Origin: Hymenobacter glacieicola
GTDB lineage: Bacteria > Bacteroidota > Bacteroidia > Cytophagales > Hymenobacteraceae
Assembly: GCF_014640315.1 (NCBI RefSeq)
Contig: NZ_BMGS01000001.1
Location: forward strand, 248,001-312,000
Direction: 5' to 3'
Length of the DNA: 64,000 nt
Part shown: positions 8,570 through 16,071 of the stretch, piece by piece
How the letters are laid out: the number at the start of each line of letters is the position of its first letter
Numbering within the stretch: position 1 is the stretch's first letter
Program-made: the position numbers and the translations under genes
Notes under the pieces: model-generated
Databases searched by the model: none
What the model was told of the DNA's origin: nothing
What the model saw: the letters and a program-made list of their open reading frames with translations, nothing else

Positions 8570-9118
8570 TCAGCGGAAGTACAGTGTGCGCAGGGCCTCC
8601 AGGGCGCGGTGCGCTTTCACGCGGGCGGCTCCCTCGGAACACCCCAGCATCTGCCCAATCTCGGCGTAGTCAAACCCCTGGAAGCGGTGTAAATCCAGGA
8701 TTTCGCGCTGGGCCGGCGGCAGCAGGGCCAGGGCCTCCTGCACGGATTGGGCGCAATCGGTGGCCGTGAGGTGGGCCTGGGCAGCGCGGCCGTGGGCGGC
8801 GGTGTGTTCCAGGTCGTGGAGGTCGATGGGAGCGGGGCGCCGCCGCTGCCAGTGGTCGGCGTGGGCGTGGCGGGCCAACTGGTAGAGCCAGGCCCGGAAG
8901 CTCAGGCCCGCCCGGAAGCTAGCCCGGTATTTCAGCACCCGCAGAAACACGTTCTGGGTTAAATCCTGCCCAACTTCTTGGTCGCCGTTGTTGAGGCGGG
9001 TCAGGAAGCCGAACAGCGGGCCGTGGTACCGCTCAAACAGGGGCGTGAGCTGGTCCAGGTCGTCAGCCTGCACCTGGAGCATCAAGTCTTCGTCGCTGAG
9101 AGAGGTAGAAACAGGCAC
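8570..9118 (-). CDS. ECF RNA polymerase sigma factor
   Basis: 182 residues, the usual length for ECF sigma factors. Region 2 includes LFERYHGPLFGFLTRL and DLTQNVFLRVLKY for core binding and -10 recognition; region 4 includes LPPAQREILDLHRFQGFDYAEIGQ-type HTH with GCSEGAARVKAHRAL. The start is GTG at 9118; SDEDLMLQVQ downstream matches the conserved family start, so the later ATG at 9082 would cut the domain. It heads a minus-strand group with its putative anti-sigma and two DUF4097 genes. Confidence 0.92.
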   Translation of the reverse strand: MPVSTSLSDEDLMLQVQADDLDQLTPLFERYHGPLFGFLTRLNNGDQEVGQDLTQNVFLRVLKYRASFRAGLSFRAWLYQLARHAHADHWQRRRPAPIDLHDLEHTAAHGRAAQAHLTATDCAQSVQEALALLPPAQREILDLHRFQGFDYAEIGQMLGCSEGAARVKAHRALEALRTLYFR

Positions 9119-9606
9119 GGGCGGAACAAAACAAGCGGCGGGACGAAAGAACCGAATCTGCCCCGAATACCGGCCGCTGGTCTATTCGTTACAGGCCCCG
9201 CAAAATAATTTTTCCGCCCGCCACCTTAGGCTGTATAGTCGAGCAAGCGCGTCATGCCGGGCGCCGCGAAGCATCTCGCTCGGATGGCCTTAGAATGGCG
9301 TTGCAAGCTGTAACTGTCCTGCTGCTTTGGCGTCCGCTGGTCAAGGCATCTCTCCTGCTTCGTTGCAGGCTTCCTCCATTAGCCGAAGGTAAAGATGCTT
9401 TGACCAGCTCAGCAGGAAGAAGTCGTTTTGTAGGATAACGGCCATGTCTTAATAACAGGATTTCAAGCTTAGCCCTAGCGGAGAGTCAGAAGCTGGCAAT
9501 CTGATGCGGTACGGGGTTAGCCGGGCGCTAGCGGGCGTTGGGGGGCCGGCGGGCGGGGTTCATTGAAAAGGGCTCCTTCCGGCCGGGAGAAGGCGTATTT
9601 TTAAGC
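9119..9606. other. Divergent intergenic region with a third type of palindrome
   Basis: 488 bases between the divergently transcribed ECF sigma gene and the LytS-like kinase gene; it must hold both promoters. A single half of a REP element (GTCATGCCGGGCGCCGCGAAG) is at 9253-9275. A second, complete palindrome at 9318-9416 has CTGGTCAAGGCATCT (9337-9351) facing AGATGCTTTGACCAG (9394-9408), flanked by CCTGCTG and CAGCAGG. No convincing coding sequence was seen. Confidence 0.6.
9318..9416. repeat. REP-like palindrome, GCATCT type
   Basis: Inverted arms CCTGCTG and CTGGTCAAGGCATCT face AGATGCTTTGACCAG and CAGCAGG, one mismatch in the 15-bp inner arm. The GCATCT-CGGC words also occur in the half element at 32968-32995. 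Unlike other copies it lies in a divergent promoter region, not at gene ends. Confidence 0.65.
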
Positions 9607-10878
9607 ATGGAAGTATCGTCTGCGCCCATTACTGCCCCGCTGTCCGAAAAACCAGTGCTGTCCCGCGTCGGCTGGCGGGCGCGCCTGCGGCCGGTGCTGC
9701 GGTCAGCCAACTGGTCGGCCGCTTCCGAAGACACGCCCATTCCGCGTTGGGTACACGTGCTACTGTGGCTGTGGCTGGCGGGCATTGATGCACTGAAACT
9801 CAGTGGCACCGTGGCCATGCTGCCCCGTTTCCCGGCCACCGCGGCCGAGTGGCACCCGTTGCTACCCCTAATTGGCCGCCTGCTGCTGGAGGATATGACC
9901 GGAGCCTTACTGTTCTATCTGACCTGGCGCTGGCTGATTCCGCGCACCCTGGGCCGGGCCCGGGTGGTGCACTACGTGCTGCTGGCCGCCCTGCTGGTGC
10001 TGCCCTACGCGGCGCTAGTGGGCTGGGTCACTGCCCAAACCTCGCGCAAAGGCGTGCAGGTTTCTGCCTACCGGGTAACCAGCCCCGCGCAGGGCCAAAA
10101 GAAACCCGTCACGACCATTGTGAAAAGCAAGAAAACGGGCCCGCAGATGCCGGAAACGTGGATGCGCATCATCAGTGCGGGCATCATCGGCGTGTTTATC
10201 GTGGGCAGCAGCTCGGCCCTGCGCATCACCGGCGACTATATTCGGGGGCAGCGCAACCGCCGCGAAATGGAACGTCAGCAACTGCTCACGGAGCTGGCCA
10301 TGCTCAAAACCCAGATCAACCCGCACTTTCTCTTTAACACGCTCAACAACATCTATTCCCTCACCAGCCGCAAGTCCGATAAAGCTCCCGAAGCCGTGCT
10401 GCGCCTGGCCGAAATCATGCGCTACCTGCTCTATGAGAGCAGCACCGATACCGTGCCCCTGAGCCGGGAGCTGGCCCACCTGCGCAGCTTCCTGGACTTG
10501 CAGCGCCTGCGCCTGCCAGCCTCGGCCCAGGATGCCATTCAGCTGGAAGTAACCGGCACCTCGCCTGATTGCGCCCATCCCATTGCCCCGCTGCTGCTCA
10601 TGCCCCTGGTAGAAAACGCCTTCAAGCACGGCGACCTGACCGCCCGGCCCGTGGCCGTGCATATTTCCTTGGTGCTGGCTTCCGATGGGCTAGTGCGGTT
10701 CTCGGTGCTGAACCACGTGGCGCCCGCCGATGCGGAGCGGGAGCTGCCCAAGCAGCCCGGCGGCGTGGGCCTGGTAAACCTACGCCGCCGCCTGGAGCTG
10801 CTGTACCCCGGCCGCTACGCCCTGGATGTGCAAACCCCGCCCGGCCAGCACCTCGTTACGCTGGTGTTGCTGCAATAA
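9607..10878 (+). CDS. LytS/YehU-type sensor histidine kinase
   Basis: 423 residues from the ATG at 9607; the longer TTG frame from 9538 reads into GC-rich leader and is less likely. Four membrane helices are visible (around WVHVLLWLWLAGIDAL, LLEDMTGALLFYLTW, VVHYVLLAALLVLPYAAL and IISAGIIGVFIVGSSSAL). The cytoplasmic part has the His_kinase (PF06580) core LKTQINPHFLFNTLNNIY with the phosphoacceptor histidine, followed by an ATPase domain with PLVENAFKHG (N box) and GVGLVNLRRRL. It is followed by its LytTR response regulator, the usual pair in Bacteroidota. The stimulus is unknown. Confidence 0.92.
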   Translation: MEVSSAPITAPLSEKPVLSRVGWRARLRPVLRSANWSAASEDTPIPRWVHVLLWLWLAGIDALKLSGTVAMLPRFPATAAEWHPLLPLIGRLLLEDMTGALLFYLTWRWLIPRTLGRARVVHYVLLAALLVLPYAALVGWVTAQTSRKGVQVSAYRVTSPAQGQKKPVTTIVKSKKTGPQMPETWMRIISAGIIGVFIVGSSSALRITGDYIRGQRNRREMERQQLLTELAMLKTQINPHFLFNTLNNIYSLTSRKSDKAPEAVLRLAEIMRYLLYESSTDTVPLSRELAHLRSFLDLQRLRLPASAQDAIQLEVTGTSPDCAHPIAPLLLMPLVENAFKHGDLTARPVAVHISLVLASDGLVRFSVLNHVAPADAERELPKQPGGVGLVNLRRRLELLYPGRYALDVQTPPGQHLVTLVLLQ

Positions 10879-10884
10879 GCCGTT

Positions 10885-11020
10885 TGTAGGGGTATGAGGG
10901 TAGGAGGGTAAGGGGTAGGAGTTGAACTGCAAACCTTACCTTTCTGCTCTAAATCCCTTACCCTCACACCTTCACACCTTCACACCTTCACACCTTCACA
11001 TCCTCCTACCCTCACACCCT
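10885..11020. repeat. Hairpin with phased octamer repeats between kinase and regulator
   Basis: From 10961 to 11016 there are seven phased octamers: CCCTCACA, four times CCTTCACA, TCCTCCTA and CCCTCACA. The segment 10893-10918 (ATGAGGGTAGGAGGGTAAGG) is the inverse of the outer parts (CCTCCTACCCTCA at 11002-11014 and CCCTTACCCT at 10955-10964), so the octamers lie in one arm and the loop of a large hairpin. It also reads as a spurious N-terminal extension of the next gene (HLHTFTPSHLH). Confidence 0.85.
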
Positions 11021-11038
11021 AATAAAGCCACTCACGCC

Positions 11039-11776
11039 ATGACCTGCGCCATTCTCGACGACGAACCCCTGGCCCTGGACCTGCTGGCCGATTACTGTGC
11101 CCAAGTGCCGGGCCTGGAGTTGAAAGGACAGTTCGACGATGCCCTGGCCGGGCTGGCTTTCCTGCAGGATAACCCCGTAGACGTAGTATTCCTGGATATT
11201 CACATGCCCCGGCTTACGGGCGTGCAGCTGGCTCAACTGCTACCCCAGCCCGGTCCGCGCATTGTGTTTACCACCGCCTACGACCAATATGCCGTGCGCA
11301 GCTACGAACTCAATGCCGTAGACTACCTGCTGAAACCCATTGCCTTTGAGCGGTTTGTGCAGGCCGTACAGAAGGTGCGCCAGCAACTGACTACCCCCGC
11401 AGCTCCGCCAGTAGTTGCCACGCCCGCCACCAGTACCGAGGTGCACCCCGTCGCGCCGGATGCCATGTTCGTCAAGAACGAGCACCGCCTGCAGCGCGTC
11501 GCCTTCGATGATATCCTCTACATCGAGGGCATGAAGGAATATCTCATGATTTACACCTCCACCGGCAAGGTACTCACGCTCCAATCGTTCCGGAGGGTAG
11601 AGGAAGTGCTGCCTGCCGACCGATTCGCGCGCATCCACAAATCCTACCTCGTGGCCCTCAGCCGCATTGAGCACGTGGAGCGAGGCAAAGTGCAGGTCGC
11701 CGGTCGCCTACTGCCCATCGGCGACACTTACCGGGACTCCTTCACCAACCTCATTAAAGCCTACAACCTACTGTAA
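11039..11776 (+). CDS. LytTR-family response regulator
   Basis: 245 residues. The receiver domain has the acidic pair D7/D8, the phosphoacceptor D53 in VVFLDIHMP, the switch threonine in VFTTAYDQYA and the lysine in YLLKPI. The C-terminal LytTR DNA-binding domain (about residues 140-240) has MFVKNEHRLQRV, YIEGMKEYL and FARIHKSYLV. The ATG at 11039 gives the canonical start MTCAILDDEPLA; the longer frame from 10922 merely translates the octamer repeat. Partner of the kinase just upstream. Confidence 0.94.
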   Translation: MTCAILDDEPLALDLLADYCAQVPGLELKGQFDDALAGLAFLQDNPVDVVFLDIHMPRLTGVQLAQLLPQPGPRIVFTTAYDQYAVRSYELNAVDYLLKPIAFERFVQAVQKVRQQLTTPAAPPVVATPATSTEVHPVAPDAMFVKNEHRLQRVAFDDILYIEGMKEYLMIYTSTGKVLTLQSFRRVEEVLPADRFARIHKSYLVALSRIEHVERGKVQVAGRLLPIGDTYRDSFTNLIKAYNLL

Positions 11777-12072
11777 GTGATTCAGTGAGTTGGTGATGGA
11801 GTGGTGTCATGGCGGGATGGAGCGCCGCCATCTTCCCTCTCTTCCGCAAGAAGCCTACGAACGCAACAAGCCCTTACCTCTGGCGCGGAAGTAAGGGCTT
11901 GTTGCGTTAACAGCGTGATTCTGGGTCCGGATTGGAGTGGTAGCGCGAACTGTGGAGTTAGCGCTGATGCCGTGGAGGAAGGCGAAGTAGCTCGCCCCAA
12001 AAGAGAGGACGGATGGCTTCGGCTCCGCCTCGTCATAACGGCTTACTCACTCACTAAATCACCATCTCACCG
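11777..12072. repeat. Nested intergenic palindrome, locus 2
   Basis: Between convergent stops of the LytTR gene and wrbA. Outer arms are GTGATTCAGTGAGTTGGTGATGG (11778-11800) and the inverse-type run ACTCACTCACTAAATCACCATCTCACC (12045-12071). A central perfect hairpin at 11860-11908 is listed separately as a terminator. Intermediate parts (ATCTTCCCTCTCTTCC and its partial inverse near 12003) also pair imperfectly. No gene is seen in the segment. Confidence 0.75.
11860..11908. terminator. Bidirectional hairpin, AACGCAAC-type
   Basis: Perfect 18-bp stem: AACGCAACAAGCCCTTAC at 11860-11877 and its inverse at 11891-11908, 13-base loop. It sits between convergent genes. Its base AACGCAAC is shared with hairpins at 47208 and 48741. 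Confidence 0.7.
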
Positions 12073-12684
12073 CTACTGCGCCAGCTTGCTGGCAATCTGG
12101 GCGGTGTGCTGGCCTTGGTGGCGGGCGCCTTCCAGCTCGTTGGCGCTGGGCTGCCGCTCGCCTTGGCCGCCGGCCACGGTGCTGGCGCCGTAGGGCGTGC
12201 CGCCCGTAACTTCTTCGTGGCCCATCTGGCCTTGCCAAGCATAGGGCAGGCCCACGATGACCATGCCGTGGTGGAGCAGCTCGGTGTGCAGGGCCCGGAT
12301 GGTGGTTTCCTGGCCGCCGTGCTGGGTAGCGGTACTCACGAAGGCGCCGCCAACCTTACCAATCAGCTTGCCCTGAGCCCACAAGCCGCCGGTAGCATCC
12401 AGAAACGACTGGATTTGGCCGCACACGTTACCGTAGCGCGTGGGCGTCCCGATGATGATGGCGTCGTATTGTTCCAGCTCCTCGGGCGTGGCCACCGGAA
12501 TGTGCTCAAAGGCTTTCTGGGCCTGGGTAGCGCCAATCTTGTCGAGCAGAGCCGCGGGTAGGGTTTCGGGTACCCGCTTGATGGCTACTTCGTTGCCGGC
12601 AACCTGCCGAGCGCCTTCCGCTACGGCTTCCGCCAGCTTGTACACGTGACCATAGGTGGAATAAAACAACACGAGCGTCTTCAT
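12073..12684 (-). CDS. wrbA: NAD(P)H:quinone oxidoreductase, WrbA type
   Basis: 203 residues, the normal WrbA length. The flavodoxin-like FMN-binding loop is [16 protein letters not shown] at the N-terminus; the WrbA-specific segments [41 protein letters not shown] and [17 protein letters not shown] are all present. It carries out two-electron reduction of quinones with NAD(P)H in the cytoplasm, protecting against quinone redox stress. Divergent from the ECF sigma gene at 13119, convergent with the LytTR gene. Confidence 0.95.
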   Translation of the reverse strand: MKTLVLFYSTYGHVYKLAEAVAEGARQVAGNEVAIKRVPETLPAALLDKIGATQAQKAFEHIPVATPEELEQYDAIIIGTPTRYGNVCGQIQSFLDATGGLWAQGKLIGKVGGAFVSTATQHGGQETTIRALHTELLHHGMVIVGLPYAWQGQMGHEEVTGGTPYGASTVAGGQGERQPSANELEGARHQGQHTAQIASKLAQ

Positions 12685-13118
12685 AAGCAGTTGGTTTTAA
12701 GTGAAAAAAACGAAAGACAATCAGGAAAGCAGAGGCCGCCAAAAAGCTGTGCACCGCAGGCGGAACTCATGTGGTACGAGTGTACCGCCCAAACGACAAG
12801 CTGCCTCTACTTTATAAGATATGTACCTACATGCTAATGCTGGATTAGGTTGCCGTTCTGCTTATCTTAAGCGGATTATTTCTGCTAGGGCCTGTAGTCG
12901 TAGGGCTGTAAAAAAAGGCCGGTCCGAATGCAACCTTACCCCACAACAGCAGCATCTTACCCCCACAGCCTTCCTTTCCACAATGAAGGTATCCTGCTTT
13001 ATTTCTATCCGACTTCGCGACATATGCAGCATTCTTACTTGTGCGGAACCGAGCTCCTGATGGGGTTGGCCGCTGGTGAGCATCTTAATGCCGGACCCCG
13101 CCGGGGCCGGGACTTCCA
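12685..13118. other. Divergent intergenic region
   Basis: 434 bases between wrbA and the ECF sigma gene, holding the promoters of both. It is more AT-rich than its neighbours. No palindrome comparable to those elsewhere and no credible gene was seen; short frames inside it lack family features. Confidence 0.5.
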
Positions 13119-13811
13119 ATGAGCGCCCTGTCGGCCTCGCTGGGAGGGAGCGGGCTGCGTAGCCTGTTGCCGGGTAGCGCTGCTGCGGCGCGCCCAGAGT
13201 CCCACTCCTCGTCGTTAGCTGCTCCCGTGCGTCCTCTGACCCCGCCTTCCCAGCTCTCTGATTCGGAGCTGATTGATGGCTGCCTTGCTGGTAGCCGCCT
13301 GATGCAGAAGTATTTATACGAACGATTTGCCGGCCGCATGATGGCCGTGTGCCTGCGCTACGCCCAAACTACCTTCGAGGCCGAGGACGTATTGCAGGAA
13401 GGCTTTCTGACCGTATTTAAAAATCTGGCCAGCTTCCGCCGGGAGTGTCCGCTGGAATTCTGGATTCGCCGTATCATGGTCAACGCCGCCCTGCGCCAGC
13501 ACCGCCGCAACGCACCCCTGGTAGCCGTCAGCGACGGGGGCGAGTACCCGGAGGATTTGGCCGGCGAAGAGTTTACGCTTTCCAACTACAATTTCGAGGA
13601 GATGCTGAACATGATTCAGGACCTCGCCCCGCGCTACCGCATGGTGTTCAACCTGTTCGCCATTGAAGGCTACGGGCATAAAGAAATTGGCGACATGCTC
13701 GGTATTTCCGAGGGCACCAGCAAGTCGCAGTACTCCCGGGCCCGGGCCATTTTGAAAAGTAAAATCGAGCGTCTCGACGCTCATCGCACGCATGGCAGCA
13801 TCCGCTCCTAA
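13119..13811 (+). CDS. ECF RNA polymerase sigma factor with long N-terminus
   Basis: 230 residues. A Ser/Ala/Pro-rich stretch of about 45 residues precedes sigma region 2 (LIDGCLAGSRLMQKYLYERF, FEAEDVLQEGFLTVFKNL, FWIRRIMVNAALRQHRR) and region 4 (DLAPRYRMVFNLFAIEGYGHKEIG, ISEGTSKSQYSRARAIL). The N-terminal stretch is unusual in length; the start could be internal but no better ATG is present before region 2. Its last 20 bases overlap the next gene, so the two are translationally coupled and probably form a sigma/anti-sigma pair. Confidence 0.92.
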   Translation: MSALSASLGGSGLRSLLPGSAAAARPESHSSSLAAPVRPLTPPSQLSDSELIDGCLAGSRLMQKYLYERFAGRMMAVCLRYAQTTFEAEDVLQEGFLTVFKNLASFRRECPLEFWIRRIMVNAALRQHRRNAPLVAVSDGGEYPEDLAGEEFTLSNYNFEEMLNMIQDLAPRYRMVFNLFAIEGYGHKEIGDMLGISEGTSKSQYSRARAILKSKIERLDAHRTHGSIRS

Positions 13812-15405
13812 TACGAATACCCCCGACCCCCGCCCAACCGGCGACCTGGAGCACCTGTTTCGGCAAAAGTTTGCCGAGGCTGAAGTGGCTCCGCGCGCCA
13901 GCTTCTGGGACCAACTCGACCACGAGCTGGTAGTGCAGCAGAATGAGCAGGTGGTGCAGCAAAACGTGACCTACCGCCGCCGCCTGGTAGTGCATCGTTG
14001 GGTTGCGGCCGCCTGCTTACTGCTGGCCCTGGGCTTTGGCAGTTGGGCTTTCCTGTGGCAGAATGGCGCCGCCGTTGGCCCTGAACTAGCCATGCAATTG
14101 CCGGCAGGTTCGGCTACCTCTGCTGATGCCTCGGCCGGTTCGGCTGGCGCTGCTACCTCTGGCTTTGGGGCTGAACATGGTAGTGCCGCTTCTGATGCTG
14201 CAGCTTTTCCCGCAACGGCCTCCGGCTCAGCCAGTGACTTGCTAGCCGGCCTGGACGTACCCTCCGGCGCTACCGAATCAGAGGTGGCCGCGCTGCTACG
14301 TCGTGGTAGCGCAACCCCTGCGTATACGGCGCAGTTTGGTGCTGGTCGCTCGGCTACGGGCCTGTATTCCGCTGCTCCGGCGGAAGGAGGTAGCCTAATG
14401 GATGTGTATCGCCAAGTAACATCGTCGGCCGGAGGAGTTGGAGCCGACAACTCCTTCTTTGCCAGCCTAACCGGGATGCAGCCCCGCCCCGCTGCCTTGC
14501 GCAGCGGGCTGGGCCTGAGCCGGCCCGATACGCTGAAGCCTTCTTTGCTGATGGCCCCACAGCTGCCCACTTCTGCCCCGGAAGTAGCCGCTGTTCCCGA
14601 GCCCGAGCAGAGGGAATCCCCGAAGCTGTGGCGTCGGCTGCGGCTGGGAGCTAGCTACGCGGTGGGCTCCTATAACCCGAACATCAACTTCTCGCACACC
14701 GATGGCCGGCTGAGAACGGACATGGTAACCAACGCCGTGCGTAACTACTACCAGGATGAGGCCGAGGATGAGTACCGCCGCAACCTGCGGGCGGGCGTAA
14801 GTCAGCGGGCGGCCCTGGTAGCTTCCTACACCCTCAACGACCGGTGGACCCTTACCTCCGGGGCGGAGGTGGCTCAGCAGCGCGCTACCTCCGCCACCAC
14901 GTACGGTTTCATTGATGGCAAGCAGGTAGGCCACGAGGCTGCCGACTTATTTAACCGGCCCGCCGCTTACAGCCCGGCTCCGGCCCAGCCCCGCGCCACT
15001 TCTTACCGCTACCGCACGGCGGGTATTCCGGTGGGCGTGCGCTACGGCTCTACCAAGCCCGGCCTTTCCCTGTACGCCAAAGTAGGGGCGGCCGTGAGTG
15101 TGCTGCTAGGCAGCCGTTCAGAGCTGGAGGGTTCCCCCGAAGCTACCCGCACCTACACCCTGAAATCGGCGGAGTCGCCGTACCGGCAGGTGCTGACCTC
15201 GGTGCGTGGGGGTACTGGTGTCCGATATCAACCTGCTTCGGCCGCCTGGAACGTGGTAATCGGGCCTGCTGCCGAAGCCGGCCTGACGACCCTGAACGCC
15301 CACCCCAACCAGCGTGGCGCGCGCCAAAGCCGCCCCTACAGTATCGGTCTGGAAGCTAGCATGGAATTTGGGACGGCAAAGCCCCAGCCCATTGCTGCTC
15401 AATAA
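13792..15405 (+). CDS. Membrane-anchored protein with barrel-like C-terminus, putative anti-sigma partner
   Basis: 537 residues. Residues 1-65 are cytoplasmic and helical (DLEHLFRQKFAEAEVAP, FWDQLDHELVVQQNEQ), a single membrane helix is at about 70-89, then a low-complexity Ala/Ser/Gly segment to about 280, and finally a C-terminal domain (about 285-530) of alternating amphipathic strands (RLRLGASYAVGSYNPN, SYTLNDRWTLTSGAEV, VGVRYGSTKPGLSLYAKVGAA, SIGLEASMEFG) resembling an outer-membrane porin-type barrel. The start overlaps the sigma gene by 20 bases. The N-terminus is short for a classic anti-sigma domain, so inhibition of the sigma factor is inferred from context only. Confidence 0.75.
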   Translation: MAASAPNTNTPDPRPTGDLEHLFRQKFAEAEVAPRASFWDQLDHELVVQQNEQVVQQNVTYRRRLVVHRWVAAACLLLALGFGSWAFLWQNGAAVGPELAMQLPAGSATSADASAGSAGAATSGFGAEHGSAASDAAAFPATASGSASDLLAGLDVPSGATESEVAALLRRGSATPAYTAQFGAGRSATGLYSAAPAEGGSLMDVYRQVTSSAGGVGADNSFFASLTGMQPRPAALRSGLGLSRPDTLKPSLLMAPQLPTSAPEVAAVPEPEQRESPKLWRRLRLGASYAVGSYNPNINFSHTDGRLRTDMVTNAVRNYYQDEAEDEYRRNLRAGVSQRAALVASYTLNDRWTLTSGAEVAQQRATSATTYGFIDGKQVGHEAADLFNRPAAYSPAPAQPRATSYRYRTAGIPVGVRYGSTKPGLSLYAKVGAAVSVLLGSRSELEGSPEATRTYTLKSAESPYRQVLTSVRGGTGVRYQPASAAWNVVIGPAAEAGLTTLNAHPNQRGARQSRPYSIGLEASMEFGTAKPQPIAAQ

Positions 15406-15432
15406 TTCCCGCGCCGCGTTGTCCCACCATTC

Positions 15433-15801
15433 ATGAGTCGCTTTTTTCATTTTCTCCCTGTGTGGTTGCTGCTGTTGGGAGCCGCTACTTCCTGTTCCAG
15501 TTCTCTCGATGAGGCAATGAATGGTGCCTGCGTAACCAACTTTTCTGCTACCCTTATTGAGCAGTTGCAACGAAAACCCAAGCAAACGCCGGCGGCCGAG
15601 GTAACCCAGTACACCTACCAGGGTCGCACCGTGTATTTGGTAACGGGCGGCGATGCGACCAACTACAGCTACCTGTTTGACACGTGTGGCAATGTGATTT
15701 GTGCCGCCGGCGGTGGCCCCAATAAATCCGGTGACGGCCGATGCCCCGATTTTGCCGCTACCGCCACCAACGCTACCCTCCTCTGGCGCGACCCGCGGTG
15801 A
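15433..15801 (+). CDS. Small lipoprotein of unknown function
   Basis: 122 residues with a lipoprotein signal (LLLLGAATSC, lipidated Cys about residue 21). The mature part has four or more cysteines and a pattern TYQGRTVYLV, FDTCGNVICAAGGG and SGDGRCPDF, reminiscent of a small Bacteroidota lipoprotein family (DUF6970-like; recalled, not searched). It lies 27 bases after the barrel-anchored protein and is likely in the same operon. Cysteines in CGNVIC and CPDF may form disulfides. Function unknown. Confidence 0.7.
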   Translation: MSRFFHFLPVWLLLLGAATSCSSSLDEAMNGACVTNFSATLIEQLQRKPKQTPAAEVTQYTYQGRTVYLVTGGDATNYSYLFDTCGNVICAAGGGPNKSGDGRCPDFAATATNATLLWRDPR

Positions 15802-16000
15802 TTCGGTGAATGAGGGGGAGTGGGTAGCAGAAAGGACGCGTTGACAACAGCACGTCATCCTGAGCGCAGCAGCCGAAGGACCTTATTACGTCAGCACGAG
15901 TCGTTGTACCGATGTCGTTCGGGCGTGATAAGGTCCTTCGGCCTCTGCCTCAGAATGACGTGCTGTTGTCAACCTCGCTCATTCACTCATTCCCCGTCTT
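15802..16000. repeat. Nested intergenic palindrome, locus 3
   Basis: The core 15841-15972 has 24-base ends, TTGACAACAGCACGTCATCC at the left and GAATGACGTGCTGTTGTCAA at the right, with AGCCGAAGGACCTTAT inverse to ATAAGGTCCTTCGGC inside. Outside, GTGATTCGGTGAATGAGGGGGAG (15801-15823) faces CTCATTCACTCATTCCCC (15978-15995). Unlike loci 1, 2 and 4 it lies between genes on the same strand (lipoprotein and uvrB). Confidence 0.8.
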
Positions 16001-16071
16001 CCTTTCCTCCCGAACCATAAGCCGGATTTTAGAGTTATCATAGGCTACCTTTCTGGCCTACATTTCCCTGC

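Noticed and set aside
10961..11016. Octamer array considered as a CRISPR-like or coding repeat
   Set aside because: Units of eight bases without spacers, not CRISPR; the translated HLHTFTPSHLH extension is upstream of the canonical receiver start.
12821..13060. 79-codon frame in the wrbA-sigma gap
   Set aside because: No hydrophobic or family pattern, random-looking composition, and it occupies a divergent promoter region.
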